Assembly (NCBI GenBank): GCA_946188165.1
Contig: CAMHTW010000010.1
Location: 1 to 64,000 of the forward strand
DNA: 64,000 bases
Reading direction: 5' to 3'
DNA from: an uncultured Prevotella sp.
GTDB taxonomy: Bacteria > Bacteroidota > Bacteroidia > Bacteroidales > Bacteroidaceae
Position 1 is the first letter of the stretch, and each line of letters begins with the position of its first letter. Below, in pieces: positions 25,402 to 34,150 of this stretch. The position numbers were made by a program, and so were the translations under genes. The notes under the pieces are model-generated. The model did not search any database. It was given only the letters and a program-made list of their open reading frames with translations, and was not told where the DNA came from.

Positions 25402-26877
25402 TCAGAAGGGTGGCGGTGAGACGAGGTGCATCTCCCGACCTGTGATGGAGTGATGAAACCATATTTCTGCGGCATGTAGCATGAGTCGCTCGCCCTTGGT
25501 GCCATAGAGTTCGTCGCCCACGATGGGGCGTCCCAATCCGTCTGGATGTGCACAGTGGATGCGCAACTGGTGGGTACGCCCCGTCTGCGGATAGAGAGCT
25601 ACCATATTAGGACTGATAAACTCGTAATCTGTCACCGCTCGCTTTCCATGTTCCATATCCACAACTTGTCGAGGACGGTTCATGGGGTCAGGCCGCAAAG
25701 GCAACTCAATCCGCCCCTTTCCCCCTTCCATCTTACATCTTCCATCATCCATCTTACATCTTCCCTCTAACCTCGCTATATACTTCTTTTTTACCTGATG
25801 TTTAATGAACTGCTCCTGCAGCGCACGATACACTTCTGGCGTCTTGGCAACAATCAGCAGTCCGCTGGTTCCCATATCCAAACGGTGAGCCACCTTGCTA
25901 TCAGGATAACGTTCCTGCATCACCGTCTCGACGGAGTATTGCTCGATGCGTCCTGGCACAGACAACAAGCCACTGGGTTTATCGACCACCAACAGCCAGT
26001 CGTCCTCATAAACGATAGGGATGTCCATTTTCTGAAAACCTAACAATTCTGGGTCAGGATCAACTTCCAACCCCTGCAACATCCACGTCAAAATAGGTTT
26101 ACATTTTCCGCGACAAGCAGGATAGTAATTCAAGTGCTGGCGCAACTCCGTCTTTGTCGATTGCCCCCACCAGAATTCTGCCATACAAACAGGCTTCAAT
26201 CCGTTCTGATAGGCATATTGCAACAGTTTTGGCGCACAGCAGTCGCCCGTACCACCAGGGGGCATTGGAAACTTCTTCCTCAACTTGGGCTTGTCGTAGT
26301 ACGACTGCCAAATATCTACCAAATCTTTTACCTCTCCTCGCGCATTCAGCAGCTGGTATTGATGGAACAACCAATCTTGTAAATTTTGTGACAATTCTTT
26401 AGAAGTCTGAGGGCTGATGGCTGAAGTCTGAGAGATAATCCGTTCCTGGGTTTTGAAGTAGCCATCAGGTTGCTGGGCATCATACACAGGAGGCACGAAA
26501 TAATCCCAGTCGTTCCTGCCAGCCAACAAACCGCTATAAGCCGCCAAGAAACCAAAACCCACCCCCAGCCCCTCCCGAACGGGAGTGGAGACACCGCATA
26601 GGGAACCCGTCTCGCTGTGCTGTGCAGCCATAGAGTAATTTGACTCCCCTCCCGCTCGGGAGGGGCTGGGGGTGGGTTCTGCGCTGGGGGTGGGTTCTAC
26701 CACCAGCACGCCAAACATCTTGCCACAGTCCGCATCCGTCCTAATGATTTCGTGTTCAGCAATATACTGCTGCACCTCCTTAGCCGCCAATTGGCACAAA
26801 GGATGGGGCTCGTAGCAGAAAGGGTACGTAAACCGTTCTGGCTTCGGAATGTCTGTATGTAGTGGATGAACAACCAT
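25402..26877 (-). CDS. RluA-family pseudouridine synthase with several repeat-derived insertions
   Basis: 491 residues from the Met at 26877. The C-terminal catalytic domain shows VAHRLDMGTSGLLIVAK with the catalytic Asp (D334) and LYPQTGRTHQLRIHCAHPDG. It would isomerise specific uridines in rRNA or tRNA to pseudouridine. The N-terminal 200 or so residues resemble the extended RluA proteins of Bacteroidetes. At least four pieces look foreign and are made by repeat DNA: two GC-rich palindromic elements near residues 66-106, an SQTSAISPQTSK segment, and an RCKMDDGRCKMEGG segment between ARLEG and IELPLRPD. All keep the frame and avoid the catalytic motifs. The promoter position suggests a leaderless or nearly leaderless mRNA. 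Confidence 0.85.
   Translation of the reverse strand: MVVHPLHTDIPKPERFTYPFCYEPHPLCQLAAKEVQQYIAEHEIIRTDADCGKMFGVLVVEPTPSAEPTPSPSRAGGESNYSMAAQHSETGSLCGVSTPVREGLGVGFGFLAAYSGLLAGRNDWDYFVPPVYDAQQPDGYFKTQERIISQTSAISPQTSKELSQNLQDWLFHQYQLLNARGEVKDLVDIWQSYYDKPKLRKKFPMPPGGTGDCCAPKLLQYAYQNGLKPVCMAEFWWGQSTKTELRQHLNYYPACRGKCKPILTWMLQGLEVDPDPELLGFQKMDIPIVYEDDWLLVVDKPSGLLSVPGRIEQYSVETVMQERYPDSKVAHRLDMGTSGLLIVAKTPEVYRALQEQFIKHQVKKKYIARLEGRCKMDDGRCKMEGGKGRIELPLRPDPMNRPRQVVDMEHGKRAVTDYEFISPNMVALYPQTGRTHQLRIHCAHPDGLGRPIVGDELYGTKGERLMLHAAEIWFHHSITGREMHLVSPPPF
25727..25764. repeat. TCCATCTTACATCT tandem repeat inside the RluA gene
   Basis: Two to three copies of a 14-bp unit read in frame as the KMDDGRCKM-type insertion just after the conserved KKYIARLEG segment. 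Confidence 0.7.
26402..26434. repeat. AAGTCTGAGGGCTGATGGCTG repeat inside the RluA gene
   Basis: GAAGTCTGAG occurs twice around GGCTGATGGCT. The minus strand reads it in frame as SQTSAISPQTSK. Confidence 0.6.
26557..26590. repeat. GC-rich palindromic element A inside the RluA gene
   Basis: ACCCACCCCCAGCCCCTCCC-GAAC-GGGAGTGG, reverse complement of the element seen in pdxA2. Read in frame as VREGLGVGFG on the minus strand. Confidence 0.75.
26643..26680. repeat. GC-rich palindromic element B inside the RluA gene
   Basis: CTCCCCTCCC-GCTC-GGGAGGGGCTGGGGGTGGGTTCT. Its tail GCTGGGGGTGGGTTCT is repeated once more at 26681-26700. Read in frame as TPSPSRAGGES. It lies about 60 bp from element A in opposite orientation. 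Confidence 0.8.
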
Positions 26878-26882
26878 CGATG

Positions 26883-26914
26883 CAAAGGTACGATTAAGCG
26901 AGCAAAAAAACAAA
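26883..26914 (-). promoter_or_regulatory. Promoter of the RluA gene
   Basis: TACCTTTG (26890-26883, minus strand) with TTTG (26914-26911) 20 nt upstream. The -7 box ends six bases before the ATG at 26877, so the transcript would begin at or next to the start codon. Confidence 0.75.
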
Positions 26915-27116
26915 TTTATTTGGATTTTTTTCGAGCGCAGTACCTTCTCGGAACGAATAGATACAAACTTTTTTTGACCAAGCCAACACCTTAACCTTTA
27001 TTAACGAAGCGTCGAAACACACACCACAAAGTTGATAAAAAAGCATAAAAAAACGTTGATAATATTAAGAAAATCAAGAAAAATGGGACTTTTGTAGAAA
27101 AAAACTGCAATTTTTC

Positions 27117-27147
27117 TTGGAAGTTTCAAAAAAAAACTCTATATTTG
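27117..27147 (+). promoter_or_regulatory. Promoter of the fimbrial/giant-protein locus
   Basis: TATATTTG (27140-27147) is a perfect -7 box and TTGG (27117-27120) lies 19 nt upstream. The start would be near 27154, about 80 nt before the ATG at 27234. No other promoter this clear was seen in the 36.7 kb downstream. Confidence 0.7.
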
Positions 27148-27233
27148 CGCTCTATAACAATAACGTACGCGAATTAAACAACCATGCGTATGCAAATATA
27201 GAGGACAGAATTAACGTATTTTATAAGTTTGAA

Positions 27234-28820
27234 ATGATCAACTTTAAAACCACATATCGCCCCAGTTTTTTGTACGACAATCGTCGGGCAAAGAATTGTT
27301 TTGTGTTATTGGTTTTGCTGTTTGGCCTGGTGCAAAACATGGTGGCAAAACAGATGATCATTCCGATATTCAATGAGGACAGCCCCCTTCTTTACAATTG
27401 GTTTGTTGATAGCAAAGACTCCATCAAATTGTCGGACGAGGAGTTTTTTGACCACAGCGCCAAGGTGCTGTTCAAGGTTAACAAATACGGTCTGCCAAGG
27501 AACGACAAGACCTTGGACGAATTGGAGAAGATTGTGTTGCCACGTATCAATCAGGACAGCCTTGAGCTGGTAGCTATCGTCATCCGAGGCGCTGCCTCGC
27601 CTGAAGGTCCTTTATGGCTCAACAAGATATTGAGTGAGAAACGCGCTAAAGCTCTGACAGACTTTGTGACATCGCGCCTGAAGTTTAACGGGCTCAACGA
27701 TTCGACTAACGTAAACAGAAACCTTCGTCAGGACTGTGTCGTTGAGGACTACCGTTCACTCTGCATCCTGATGAAAAAAGCAAACGATCCTGATTACGAT
27801 TACGTAAAGCGCCTATGCGACCAATATCTGCCCGAGGACAATCTGGAGCAGTTAAAGACTGAACTGATGAAGGCCCGCAAAGGACAGCTGTGGAAACACC
27901 TGCTGGGCACATACTTCCCGCAATTACGCAGTGCCCGCATCTTATTGTTCTTCCGCAAGCACCAGCCCAAGCCCGAAACGGTTGTCACACCAGAACCCAT
28001 CATACCCATAGAGGAAATAAAGACGAATGCAGTAGAGCAAAAGCCCGACACCGCCGTTCTGGACACCCTGCATAACGAAGTAACACCATTGGAAGACGAG
28101 ATTCTCCAGCGCAAAAAGCTGCTGGCTGTCAAGACCAACCTGCTATTTTATGGTGCCTACATCCCTGGCTATGATCGTTGGGCTCCCATTCCCAATATCG
28201 CATTGGAATACTATCCTCTGAAAGGCCACTTCACCTTTGGCGCTTCGTTCGACATGCCTTGGTGGCAGGACTACGATGCCCACAAGTACTTCCAGTTCCG
28301 CAACTATCAGGTGGAAGGAAGATGGTATGCCCATGGAGCCAATAAGACGACAGTGACTAATGATGCTAATAAGATCAATGAGGAAAATAGGGCCTATAAC
28401 AAAAAAGCCTATACCGGCTTCTACCTTCAGGGATATGCTCATCTGGCCGTCTTTGGCATCTGCTTCGATGAAAACCGAGGTTGGGTAGGTGAAGGTGCAG
28501 GTGCAGGCATTGGTGCAGGCTATGTGCTGCCGTTGTCACGTGAAGGACACTGGCGACTGGAGTTTGGCCTGCAGGCTGGTTTCTTCCGTTGCAAGTACGA
28601 TCCCTACCAGTTCGAGAACCCTGTGAATCCTGCCTATCGCGACGGACTCTACTACTACAAGTGGACGCAGAGACCCAGCTTGTTTGAGAAGCGTCAGTAT
28701 CGCTGGAACTGGATAGGCCCAACCCGCATAGGTATCACCCTGAGCTACGACCTGTTATATCGCCGTATAGAGAAGAAGGGCGTGAGCTTTAAGAGCACAG
28801 AAAGGAGGGCCCATGAATAA
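27234..28820 (+). CDS. OmpA-like/DUF3575 outer-membrane protein at the head of the fimbrial locus
   Basis: About 528 residues from the ATG at 27234. The ORF-track TTG start (27117) lies in the promoter. A signal peptide (CFVLLVLLFGLVQNMVAKQ core) precedes a periplasmic domain with the OmpA-like segment IRGAASPEGPLWLNKILSEKRAKAL. A Pro/Glu-rich linker and a C-terminal DUF3575-type beta-barrel follow (LAVKTNLLFYGAYIPG ... GIGAGYVLPLSREGHWRLEFG ... RIGITLSYDLLYRR). Such proteins head fimbrillin loci in Bacteroidales and may anchor or assist pilus assembly in the outer membrane (inference). The stop overlaps the next start by 8 nt. Confidence 0.82.
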   Translation: MINFKTTYRPSFLYDNRRAKNCFVLLVLLFGLVQNMVAKQMIIPIFNEDSPLLYNWFVDSKDSIKLSDEEFFDHSAKVLFKVNKYGLPRNDKTLDELEKIVLPRINQDSLELVAIVIRGAASPEGPLWLNKILSEKRAKALTDFVTSRLKFNGLNDSTNVNRNLRQDCVVEDYRSLCILMKKANDPDYDYVKRLCDQYLPEDNLEQLKTELMKARKGQLWKHLLGTYFPQLRSARILLFFRKHQPKPETVVTPEPIIPIEEIKTNAVEQKPDTAVLDTLHNEVTPLEDEILQRKKLLAVKTNLLFYGAYIPGYDRWAPIPNIALEYYPLKGHFTFGASFDMPWWQDYDAHKYFQFRNYQVEGRWYAHGANKTTVTNDANKINEENRAYNKKAYTGFYLQGYAHLAVFGICFDENRGWVGEGAGAGIGAGYVLPLSREGHWRLEFGLQAGFFRCKYDPYQFENPVNPAYRDGLYYYKWTQRPSLFEKRQYRWNWIGPTRIGITLSYDLLYRRIEKKGVSFKSTERRAHE

Positions 28821-30036
28821 GCTATGGGGCATACAGGGCCAAATAGGCTCATGGAAGAAGTCTATGAGACTCATTGGACTTAAAGGACTGATGGGCTTCA
28901 TGGGTCTTTTAGGCCTTTTGGGCATGGGGTTTGGGTCTTGCAGTCCGGAGCCACCACTTCACCTCTATGATGCTCAGGAAGCGATGATAGAGCTGTCTGT
29001 TGTCGACCTGGATTTTGAGAGCTATTGGGGAACCGTGATGGACTTGAATACAAATATGGAAATTGAGAGCAACTGGTACTATGGCTGGGACGCTGTAGAT
29101 GTCGCCACCCATGGCGAGATAGGCTACACCCTACCCACCGTATTTGAAGTGCGCCGTTATTATACTGGCGAGGTACCTTATGTCAAGCATACCGGTGTCA
29201 TCAGAGATACCATTCATGGCAACAGTTTCCAAGGCATGTACGACTGGGGCTTCTGGGACATGATGCTGTGGAACGAAATTGATGCCAAAGACGGTGTGCA
29301 GAGCATCATCATCGACGAAAACAGCACACTCGATTCCGTTTTCGCCTATACCAACGCGACAATGCGTAGCACGCGTTATAATGCTCCTCGCTTCACCCAT
29401 GCCTTCAATGCTCCAGAGCCATTGCTGGTCGTCTATGAGCAGGGCATTGAGATTAACAAGAATCTAGACGGCTTTGTCTTCGACGAAGAACGCAACGCCT
29501 GGGTCAGAACCCTAAAGATGACCCTGAGGCCTGTTACCTATATATACCTGACGCAGGTAATTCTACACAACAACAGGGGACGCATCAGCAGCATTGACGG
29601 CAATGCCGACCTTTCGGGTATGGCTCGCAGCACCAACATGAACACAGGTCGGGCTGGCGACGATGCCATCACAGTATTCTTCAATGTCAACTTCAAGAAA
29701 GACCGTGACAAGGACGGTGAAAAGGTAGATATCATCGGTGGACGTGTGCTGACCTTCGGTATCTGCGGACTGCAAGCCAACAAGATTAGCAGTCCCAGTG
29801 AGGTGAAAGACGCCCATCGCCACTATATGGACTTCACCATGCAGTTCAACAATGGTATGGACTCCACCTTCGTGTTTGACGTGACAGACCAGATTCGTGA
29901 GAAATACAGGGGTGGCATCATCACTATTGAACTCGACGTTGACACCATACCGATACCCACCCGCTCAGGCGGCAGCGGTTTCGATGCGGTGGTAAAAGAA
30001 ACAGAAGATGGTGGCACCTACGAATTTGACATGTAA
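28813..30036 (+). CDS. DUF5119-like lipoprotein, fimbrial accessory/anchor
   Basis: 407 residues with a lipoprotein signal ending in GFGSC (C43 from this start; a second Met at 28864 would give a shorter signal). The mature part begins with LHLYDAQEAMIELSVVDLDF and the ESNWYYGWDAVD...GEIGYTLP pattern that I associate with DUF5119, a family found in Bacteroidales fimbrial loci. It could be the anchor or regulator of pilus length, like Mfa2/FimB (inference). The hydrophobic core of the signal is encoded by a degenerate 9-bp repeat (ATGGGNCTN). It overlaps the upstream gene and is followed by fimbrillin 1 after 35 nt. Confidence 0.75.
   Translation: MNKLWGIQGQIGSWKKSMRLIGLKGLMGFMGLLGLLGMGFGSCSPEPPLHLYDAQEAMIELSVVDLDFESYWGTVMDLNTNMEIESNWYYGWDAVDVATHGEIGYTLPTVFEVRRYYTGEVPYVKHTGVIRDTIHGNSFQGMYDWGFWDMMLWNEIDAKDGVQSIIIDENSTLDSVFAYTNATMRSTRYNAPRFTHAFNAPEPLLVVYEQGIEINKNLDGFVFDEERNAWVRTLKMTLRPVTYIYLTQVILHNNRGRISSIDGNADLSGMARSTNMNTGRAGDDAITVFFNVNFKKDRDKDGEKVDIIGGRVLTFGICGLQANKISSPSEVKDAHRHYMDFTMQFNNGMDSTFVFDVTDQIREKYRGGIITIELDVDTIPIPTRSGGSGFDAVVKETEDGGTYEFDM
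28863..28931 (+). repeat. Degenerate 9-bp repeat encoding a lipoprotein signal peptide
   Basis: Units like ATG-GGN-CTN are repeated with drift and are read as M/L-G-L/F. It is the most diverged member of the repeat set at 35950-39264. Confidence 0.5.
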
Positions 30037-30071
30037 AACGAGAGTATTAACGAGATAAAATAATTAAAAAT

Positions 30072-31949
30072 ATGATGGATATGAAAACATTCTTTTCGAT
30101 TTTATCAGCGCTTGTCCTTGTGACGCTTTTTGGCTGCACAAATGACGAGAATGTGGGAAACAACACTTCCGTAAATCCTAAAGACGCTGGAGCTATTGCC
30201 TTCAGTGGCGGAAGCAGTATGATTACCCGTACCACCTCCTATGGTGCGACGGCAGCAGCTAAATTGGGCAATACTTTCGTTGTATATGGTACGAAGCACG
30301 TTACAGCTGAAGACAAGACTGCCATCAATGATGCTGTTGTCTTTAACAACTTCCAGATTAAATGGACCTCAGCCAGTGCTGGCAGCAATGAGTCAAATGC
30401 CAGTGACTGGGGCTATCTTGGTTTGCAATCCTATGATGCTACGCCAACGTCCCAAGGTATCAAGTACTGGGACTATAGTGCCGCTCAGGGACATACCTTC
30501 TATGCCTTCTCAAGTTCGGATATCAGCTATCCTAAGAATGAGGCTAACGACAAGGTGCTGGTGACCAAGACTACTTCTGACGAGACTTCCCTGTACAACA
30601 AAGGTTATGCAGTAACCATCAAGAATGGTGCCTCACTTAACAACCTGTATTTCTCTGACCGCGTGCCAGTAGCAAAAGCAGACTATGACAAGACTGTCAA
30701 CTTCACCTTCCGCAACGTCGCTACATTGTTGCGTGTTGGTTTCTATGAGACCATTCCCGGCTATAGGGTCCAGATTGACAAGTTCTACATTGATGACGAT
30801 GCAACGGCAGCAGTCACCAGCTTTGCTGCAATGAAAGACGCCAAGACCGATGGTTTCTATGCGTCATTACAAAACGTAAAAGGTTCTACCGACCAGACTG
30901 TGAATGTCACTTATTATGACAATAGCGACCCAACGATTGAGAACAGAGCAAAACTGGCGAATCCCACAGGTGGCTACAACTATGCACTGAAACTGGGTTC
31001 TGGTGCTTCCATCATAGGTACCGATTTGGGCACTTCAGCCTCTTCACCAACGTGGGTCAACAGCGAATATACGTCTGTGTTCCCGTTTGAGGACAACACG
31101 AATCCGCTGCTTCTGAAGCTCGACTTTACGATGTATGCTGAAGACGGTTCACCCGATGTCATCCATGTGCGTGGCGCTCGTGCCGTCGTTCCTGCACAAT
31201 ATATAAAGTGGAAGAGCAACTTCGCCTATACCTACATTTTCAAGATTACTGACAAGACCAACGGTACCACTGGCGATGTGGATGCGAACGATGATCCTAC
31301 AGACCCAGAAGGTCTGATGCCCATCACCTTCGATGCCATCGTTTATGATGTTACCGAGGAACAGCAGCAGACTATCTCTTCCGTATCTTCCAACAGCATT
31401 ACCACCTATGCTGAAGGTGCCCTCGTCAATGAATACACAGCTACCAAGCCCATCTACGTCGTTGTTTCGAATAGCGCTTCTGGTGCAGTTATCGCACCAT
31501 CAGCAATTGGTGACGCAGCAAGTGAGGCTCAGGTCTACAAGCTCAGTAAGGCTGCTACAGAATCAGATGTCGTTGCTCAGCTGATGGGTTCACCTATGGG
31601 CATCACGATGACTGCTGAAACGGCAACACTGGGAACCAGCATTCCTCTCGCTGACGGGTCGACACCCGCTATCAGCAATGTGAAGTTCACACCCTCTGCT
31701 GCTAATACATATTATGCCTACGTATATACGACAGAAAAATATGTCGCTCCCACTTATTTGAACCAGTCTGCTGGCACTTACGACTCTGGCAAGACCTATT
31801 ACATGAAGACTGCCAACGATGTGTACTATGCTGTCACAGTGGCAAATGCAGCTGCCTTCAACGAACACAAGGCCCAGCTGTATATCATTGATTCTACAGC
31901 ACCTGGCACCCCTGGCAAATATGATGTAAAAGTCATAAAGGTACAGTAA
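30072..31949 (+). CDS. Fimbrillin-family lipoprotein 1 (type V pilin candidate)
   Basis: 625 residues. Lipobox LFGC with C22. The first mature strand AIAFSGGSSMITR ends in R53, followed by NTFVVYGTKHV and the Mfa-like motif IKYWDYSAAQGHTFYAFSS. The middle has FRNVATLLRVGFYETIPGYRV, the conserved centre of this family, and the C-terminus ends KYDVKVIKVQ. In the type V pili of Bacteroidales, pilins are lipid-anchored, cut after an Arg by an outer-membrane protease, and polymerise by strand exchange. The ITR site fits that scheme. It is a close paralogue of the next gene and a more distant one of fimbrillin 3. Base use is more GC-rich than in those two. Confidence 0.85.
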   Translation: MMDMKTFFSILSALVLVTLFGCTNDENVGNNTSVNPKDAGAIAFSGGSSMITRTTSYGATAAAKLGNTFVVYGTKHVTAEDKTAINDAVVFNNFQIKWTSASAGSNESNASDWGYLGLQSYDATPTSQGIKYWDYSAAQGHTFYAFSSSDISYPKNEANDKVLVTKTTSDETSLYNKGYAVTIKNGASLNNLYFSDRVPVAKADYDKTVNFTFRNVATLLRVGFYETIPGYRVQIDKFYIDDDATAAVTSFAAMKDAKTDGFYASLQNVKGSTDQTVNVTYYDNSDPTIENRAKLANPTGGYNYALKLGSGASIIGTDLGTSASSPTWVNSEYTSVFPFEDNTNPLLLKLDFTMYAEDGSPDVIHVRGARAVVPAQYIKWKSNFAYTYIFKITDKTNGTTGDVDANDDPTDPEGLMPITFDAIVYDVTEEQQQTISSVSSNSITTYAEGALVNEYTATKPIYVVVSNSASGAVIAPSAIGDAASEAQVYKLSKAATESDVVAQLMGSPMGITMTAETATLGTSIPLADGSTPAISNVKFTPSAANTYYAYVYTTEKYVAPTYLNQSAGTYDSGKTYYMKTANDVYYAVTVANAAAFNEHKAQLYIIDSTAPGTPGKYDVKVIKVQ

Positions 31950-31983
31950 CAACTAACTAGACAAAAAACATAACAATTAAAAG

Positions 31984-33876
31984 ATGAAGACTATGAAAAA
32001 GTATTTATTCCTTGCAGCCGCTGTCACAATGATGGCCAGCTGCTCCGACAACAACTTCGTGGGTGACAACAACCCCGATAATCTGGATGGCTCAGGAGCT
32101 ATTGCCTTCGGCTTCGACGTACAAAACATCACTCGTGGTGGTGACCTTGTTGGTTCTGATGCAGCAGATAAACTGCAGAGCCAATTCGTTGTATTTGGTA
32201 CCAAACATTCTGCTGCAGAATCTGCTGATGCCACAAATGACATGGTAGTATTCCAGAACTACAAAGTAGAATACGCAGCAAATACTGCTGGAACAAAAGC
32301 ATCCAATACTCATAACTGGGATTATGTTGGCCTTACACCGTATGCTAGTACTATTGTGTCACCTGTTGCAACCTCTCAAACAGTAAAGTATTGGGACTAT
32401 AGTGCCGAGCAGGGTTACACTTTCTATGCTTTCGCCTCTAAAGCAGACCTAGAAGGTGATAAGGTTACAGTAACAAAGACCACTACAGGTACTACTGTTT
32501 ATGATAAGGGCTATTCAATTGTAATTAAGAACGGTGCTAATTTGGACAAATTGTATCTCTCTGACCGTACGCCTGTCGCAAAGACAGCCTATAATAAGCC
32601 TGTCACATTGACATTCCGCAACTTTGGTACTCGTGTTCGTGTAGGTTTCTATGAGACCATTCCTGGCTATAAAGTTAAAATTGACCAGTTCTATGTTGAT
32701 GGTGATGCTACAGCTGCAGTGACTACTTTTGGCGCTATGGACGTAACGAATACAACAAACTTTGCTGCTGCTTTACAGAACATTAATTCGACCGCTGAAA
32801 GTAATACGTTGACGGTATCATACTTAAATGGTAGTAATGGTCCTGTAAACCAAGTTAATGTCACACCGACTACCGTTGGTTATAACTACTCATTAGTGCT
32901 TGGAACAGGTGTTATTAGTGCTACAGAATTAGCAACCTCTTCTGCTACTCCAACATGGGATAAGACGGATGGTGCATATACTACTGTTTATCCCTGTTCA
33001 GGTGTCACCAACCCCATGTTAATCAAAGTGGATTATACATTGACTGCTGAAGATGGTGGTGGTGAGGTTATTAAGGTTAAAGGTGCAAATGTTGTCGTCC
33101 CTGCTCAATATGTGCAGTGGAAGAGCAATTTTGCATATACCTACATTTTTAAAATTAGTGATAACACCAATGGTTCTACCGATGGTACTACCCAAGGGCT
33201 TTATCCCATCACTTTCGACGCTGTCGTTGTTGATGTAGCTGATGACAAGACTCAAGAAACCATTACTACCTTTGAGGACTATTCTATTACAACGTATGCG
33301 AATGGCTCTGCTGTTACAAACGACAATGAGTATAAGAAAGGTAAGGATATCTATGTTGTGAAGATTAATAATTCTAATGGAGCAATTATTCCTCAGACAA
33401 TTGGAACAGATGCTGTTAACAAAGCGCAGGTTTATGTAGTAACTCAAGAGACTGGTGCTGATGCCATTTCAGAAGCCACTATCACAGCTAGGCTTAATGG
33501 TGCTCCCAATGGTATTGTCTTGACAGCAGTTAATCCTGCTGCAACCCTCGCCTCGTCTGCGCCAGCTGCTGATGGAACCAACTTCAGTTTTGGTGGAAAT
33601 GGTTCAGTGAAGTTCACTCCAGGAGCTGCAGGCACTTATGCTTACGTTTCAGTTCGCACTGTCAATGTCGCAGCCGCATATACAGCTGTTGGATCTGCTA
33701 CATGGAGTGGAACTACGACGTATTACTTCAAGACAGATAAGAATGTATATTATGCCGCTGCTGGTATTAACGAAGCCAACTTCGACACATACAAGGCAAA
33801 CTTATATACAAGAAATACTACACCTACACCTGTAGATGGTGTCTATGACATCAAGGTCATTAAGGTAGTTGACTAA
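31984..33876 (+). CDS. Fimbrillin-family lipoprotein 2
   Basis: 630 residues. Lipobox MASC (C20) is followed by SDNNFVGDN, a lipoprotein-export-like acidic stretch. The first strand AIAFGFDVQNITR gives a candidate Arg cleavage site at R51. VKYWDYSAEQGYTFYAFAS, FRNFGTRVRVGFYETIPGYKV and the ending YDIKVIKVVD match fimbrillin 1 closely, so the two arose by tandem duplication. The gene is clearly richer in A+T and in T-ending codons than its left neighbour, which may mean high expression, different age or exchange. It lies 34 nt after fimbrillin 1. Confidence 0.85.
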   Translation: MKTMKKYLFLAAAVTMMASCSDNNFVGDNNPDNLDGSGAIAFGFDVQNITRGGDLVGSDAADKLQSQFVVFGTKHSAAESADATNDMVVFQNYKVEYAANTAGTKASNTHNWDYVGLTPYASTIVSPVATSQTVKYWDYSAEQGYTFYAFASKADLEGDKVTVTKTTTGTTVYDKGYSIVIKNGANLDKLYLSDRTPVAKTAYNKPVTLTFRNFGTRVRVGFYETIPGYKVKIDQFYVDGDATAAVTTFGAMDVTNTTNFAAALQNINSTAESNTLTVSYLNGSNGPVNQVNVTPTTVGYNYSLVLGTGVISATELATSSATPTWDKTDGAYTTVYPCSGVTNPMLIKVDYTLTAEDGGGEVIKVKGANVVVPAQYVQWKSNFAYTYIFKISDNTNGSTDGTTQGLYPITFDAVVVDVADDKTQETITTFEDYSITTYANGSAVTNDNEYKKGKDIYVVKINNSNGAIIPQTIGTDAVNKAQVYVVTQETGADAISEATITARLNGAPNGIVLTAVNPAATLASSAPAADGTNFSFGGNGSVKFTPGAAGTYAYVSVRTVNVAAAYTAVGSATWSGTTTYYFKTDKNVYYAAAGINEANFDTYKANLYTRNTTPTPVDGVYDIKVIKVVD

Positions 33877-34150
33877 TCCTATATACCAGGTGGGGTTCGA
33901 CTCCTCGGTGGGTAACTAAGAAAAGAATAAAGTAATAAAGAAGAAAAAATGAAAGAAAATGGACTTCTCTTCCAAGGTCGTTTGGCCGTCGTAGCGCCGT
34001 CGTTGGTATATCGTAGCGATATCGATGGTTCGACGGAGCTTCGGTTATCTTTCGGTAAGGTAAGAAGAGGGTAAGAAGAGGCCAAGAAGAGGGTAAGAAG
34101 AGGCCGGGCCTCGAAATAGTATAAGAAAATAAATTATTAACGAAAACTGA
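33877..34150 (+). promoter_or_regulatory. Unusual 274-nt spacer before fimbrillin 3
   Basis: Much longer than other gaps in this locus. It holds a perfect hairpin ATATCG-TAG-CGATAT (34008-34022), a GC-rich stretch CGTCGTAGCGCCGTCG just before it, four tandem 11-12 bp units GTAAGAAGAGGG (34060-34104) and a GAGGCC-G-GGCCTC palindrome. No TAnnTTTG box was found. It may control fimbrillin 3 separately from fimbrillins 1 and 2. Confidence 0.45.

Noticed and set aside
27117-27233. TTG start giving 39 extra residues for the DUF3575-like protein
   Set aside because: The extension covers the -33 and -7 boxes; the ATG at 27234 is followed by a normal signal peptide.
33888-33910. tRNA T-arm-like sequence TGGGGTTCGACTCCTCG
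   Set aside because: A 5-bp stem and T-loop can be drawn, but no acceptor, D or anticodon arms precede it; upstream is fimbrillin coding sequence. Not a tRNA; an attachment-site remnant is possible but unsupported.
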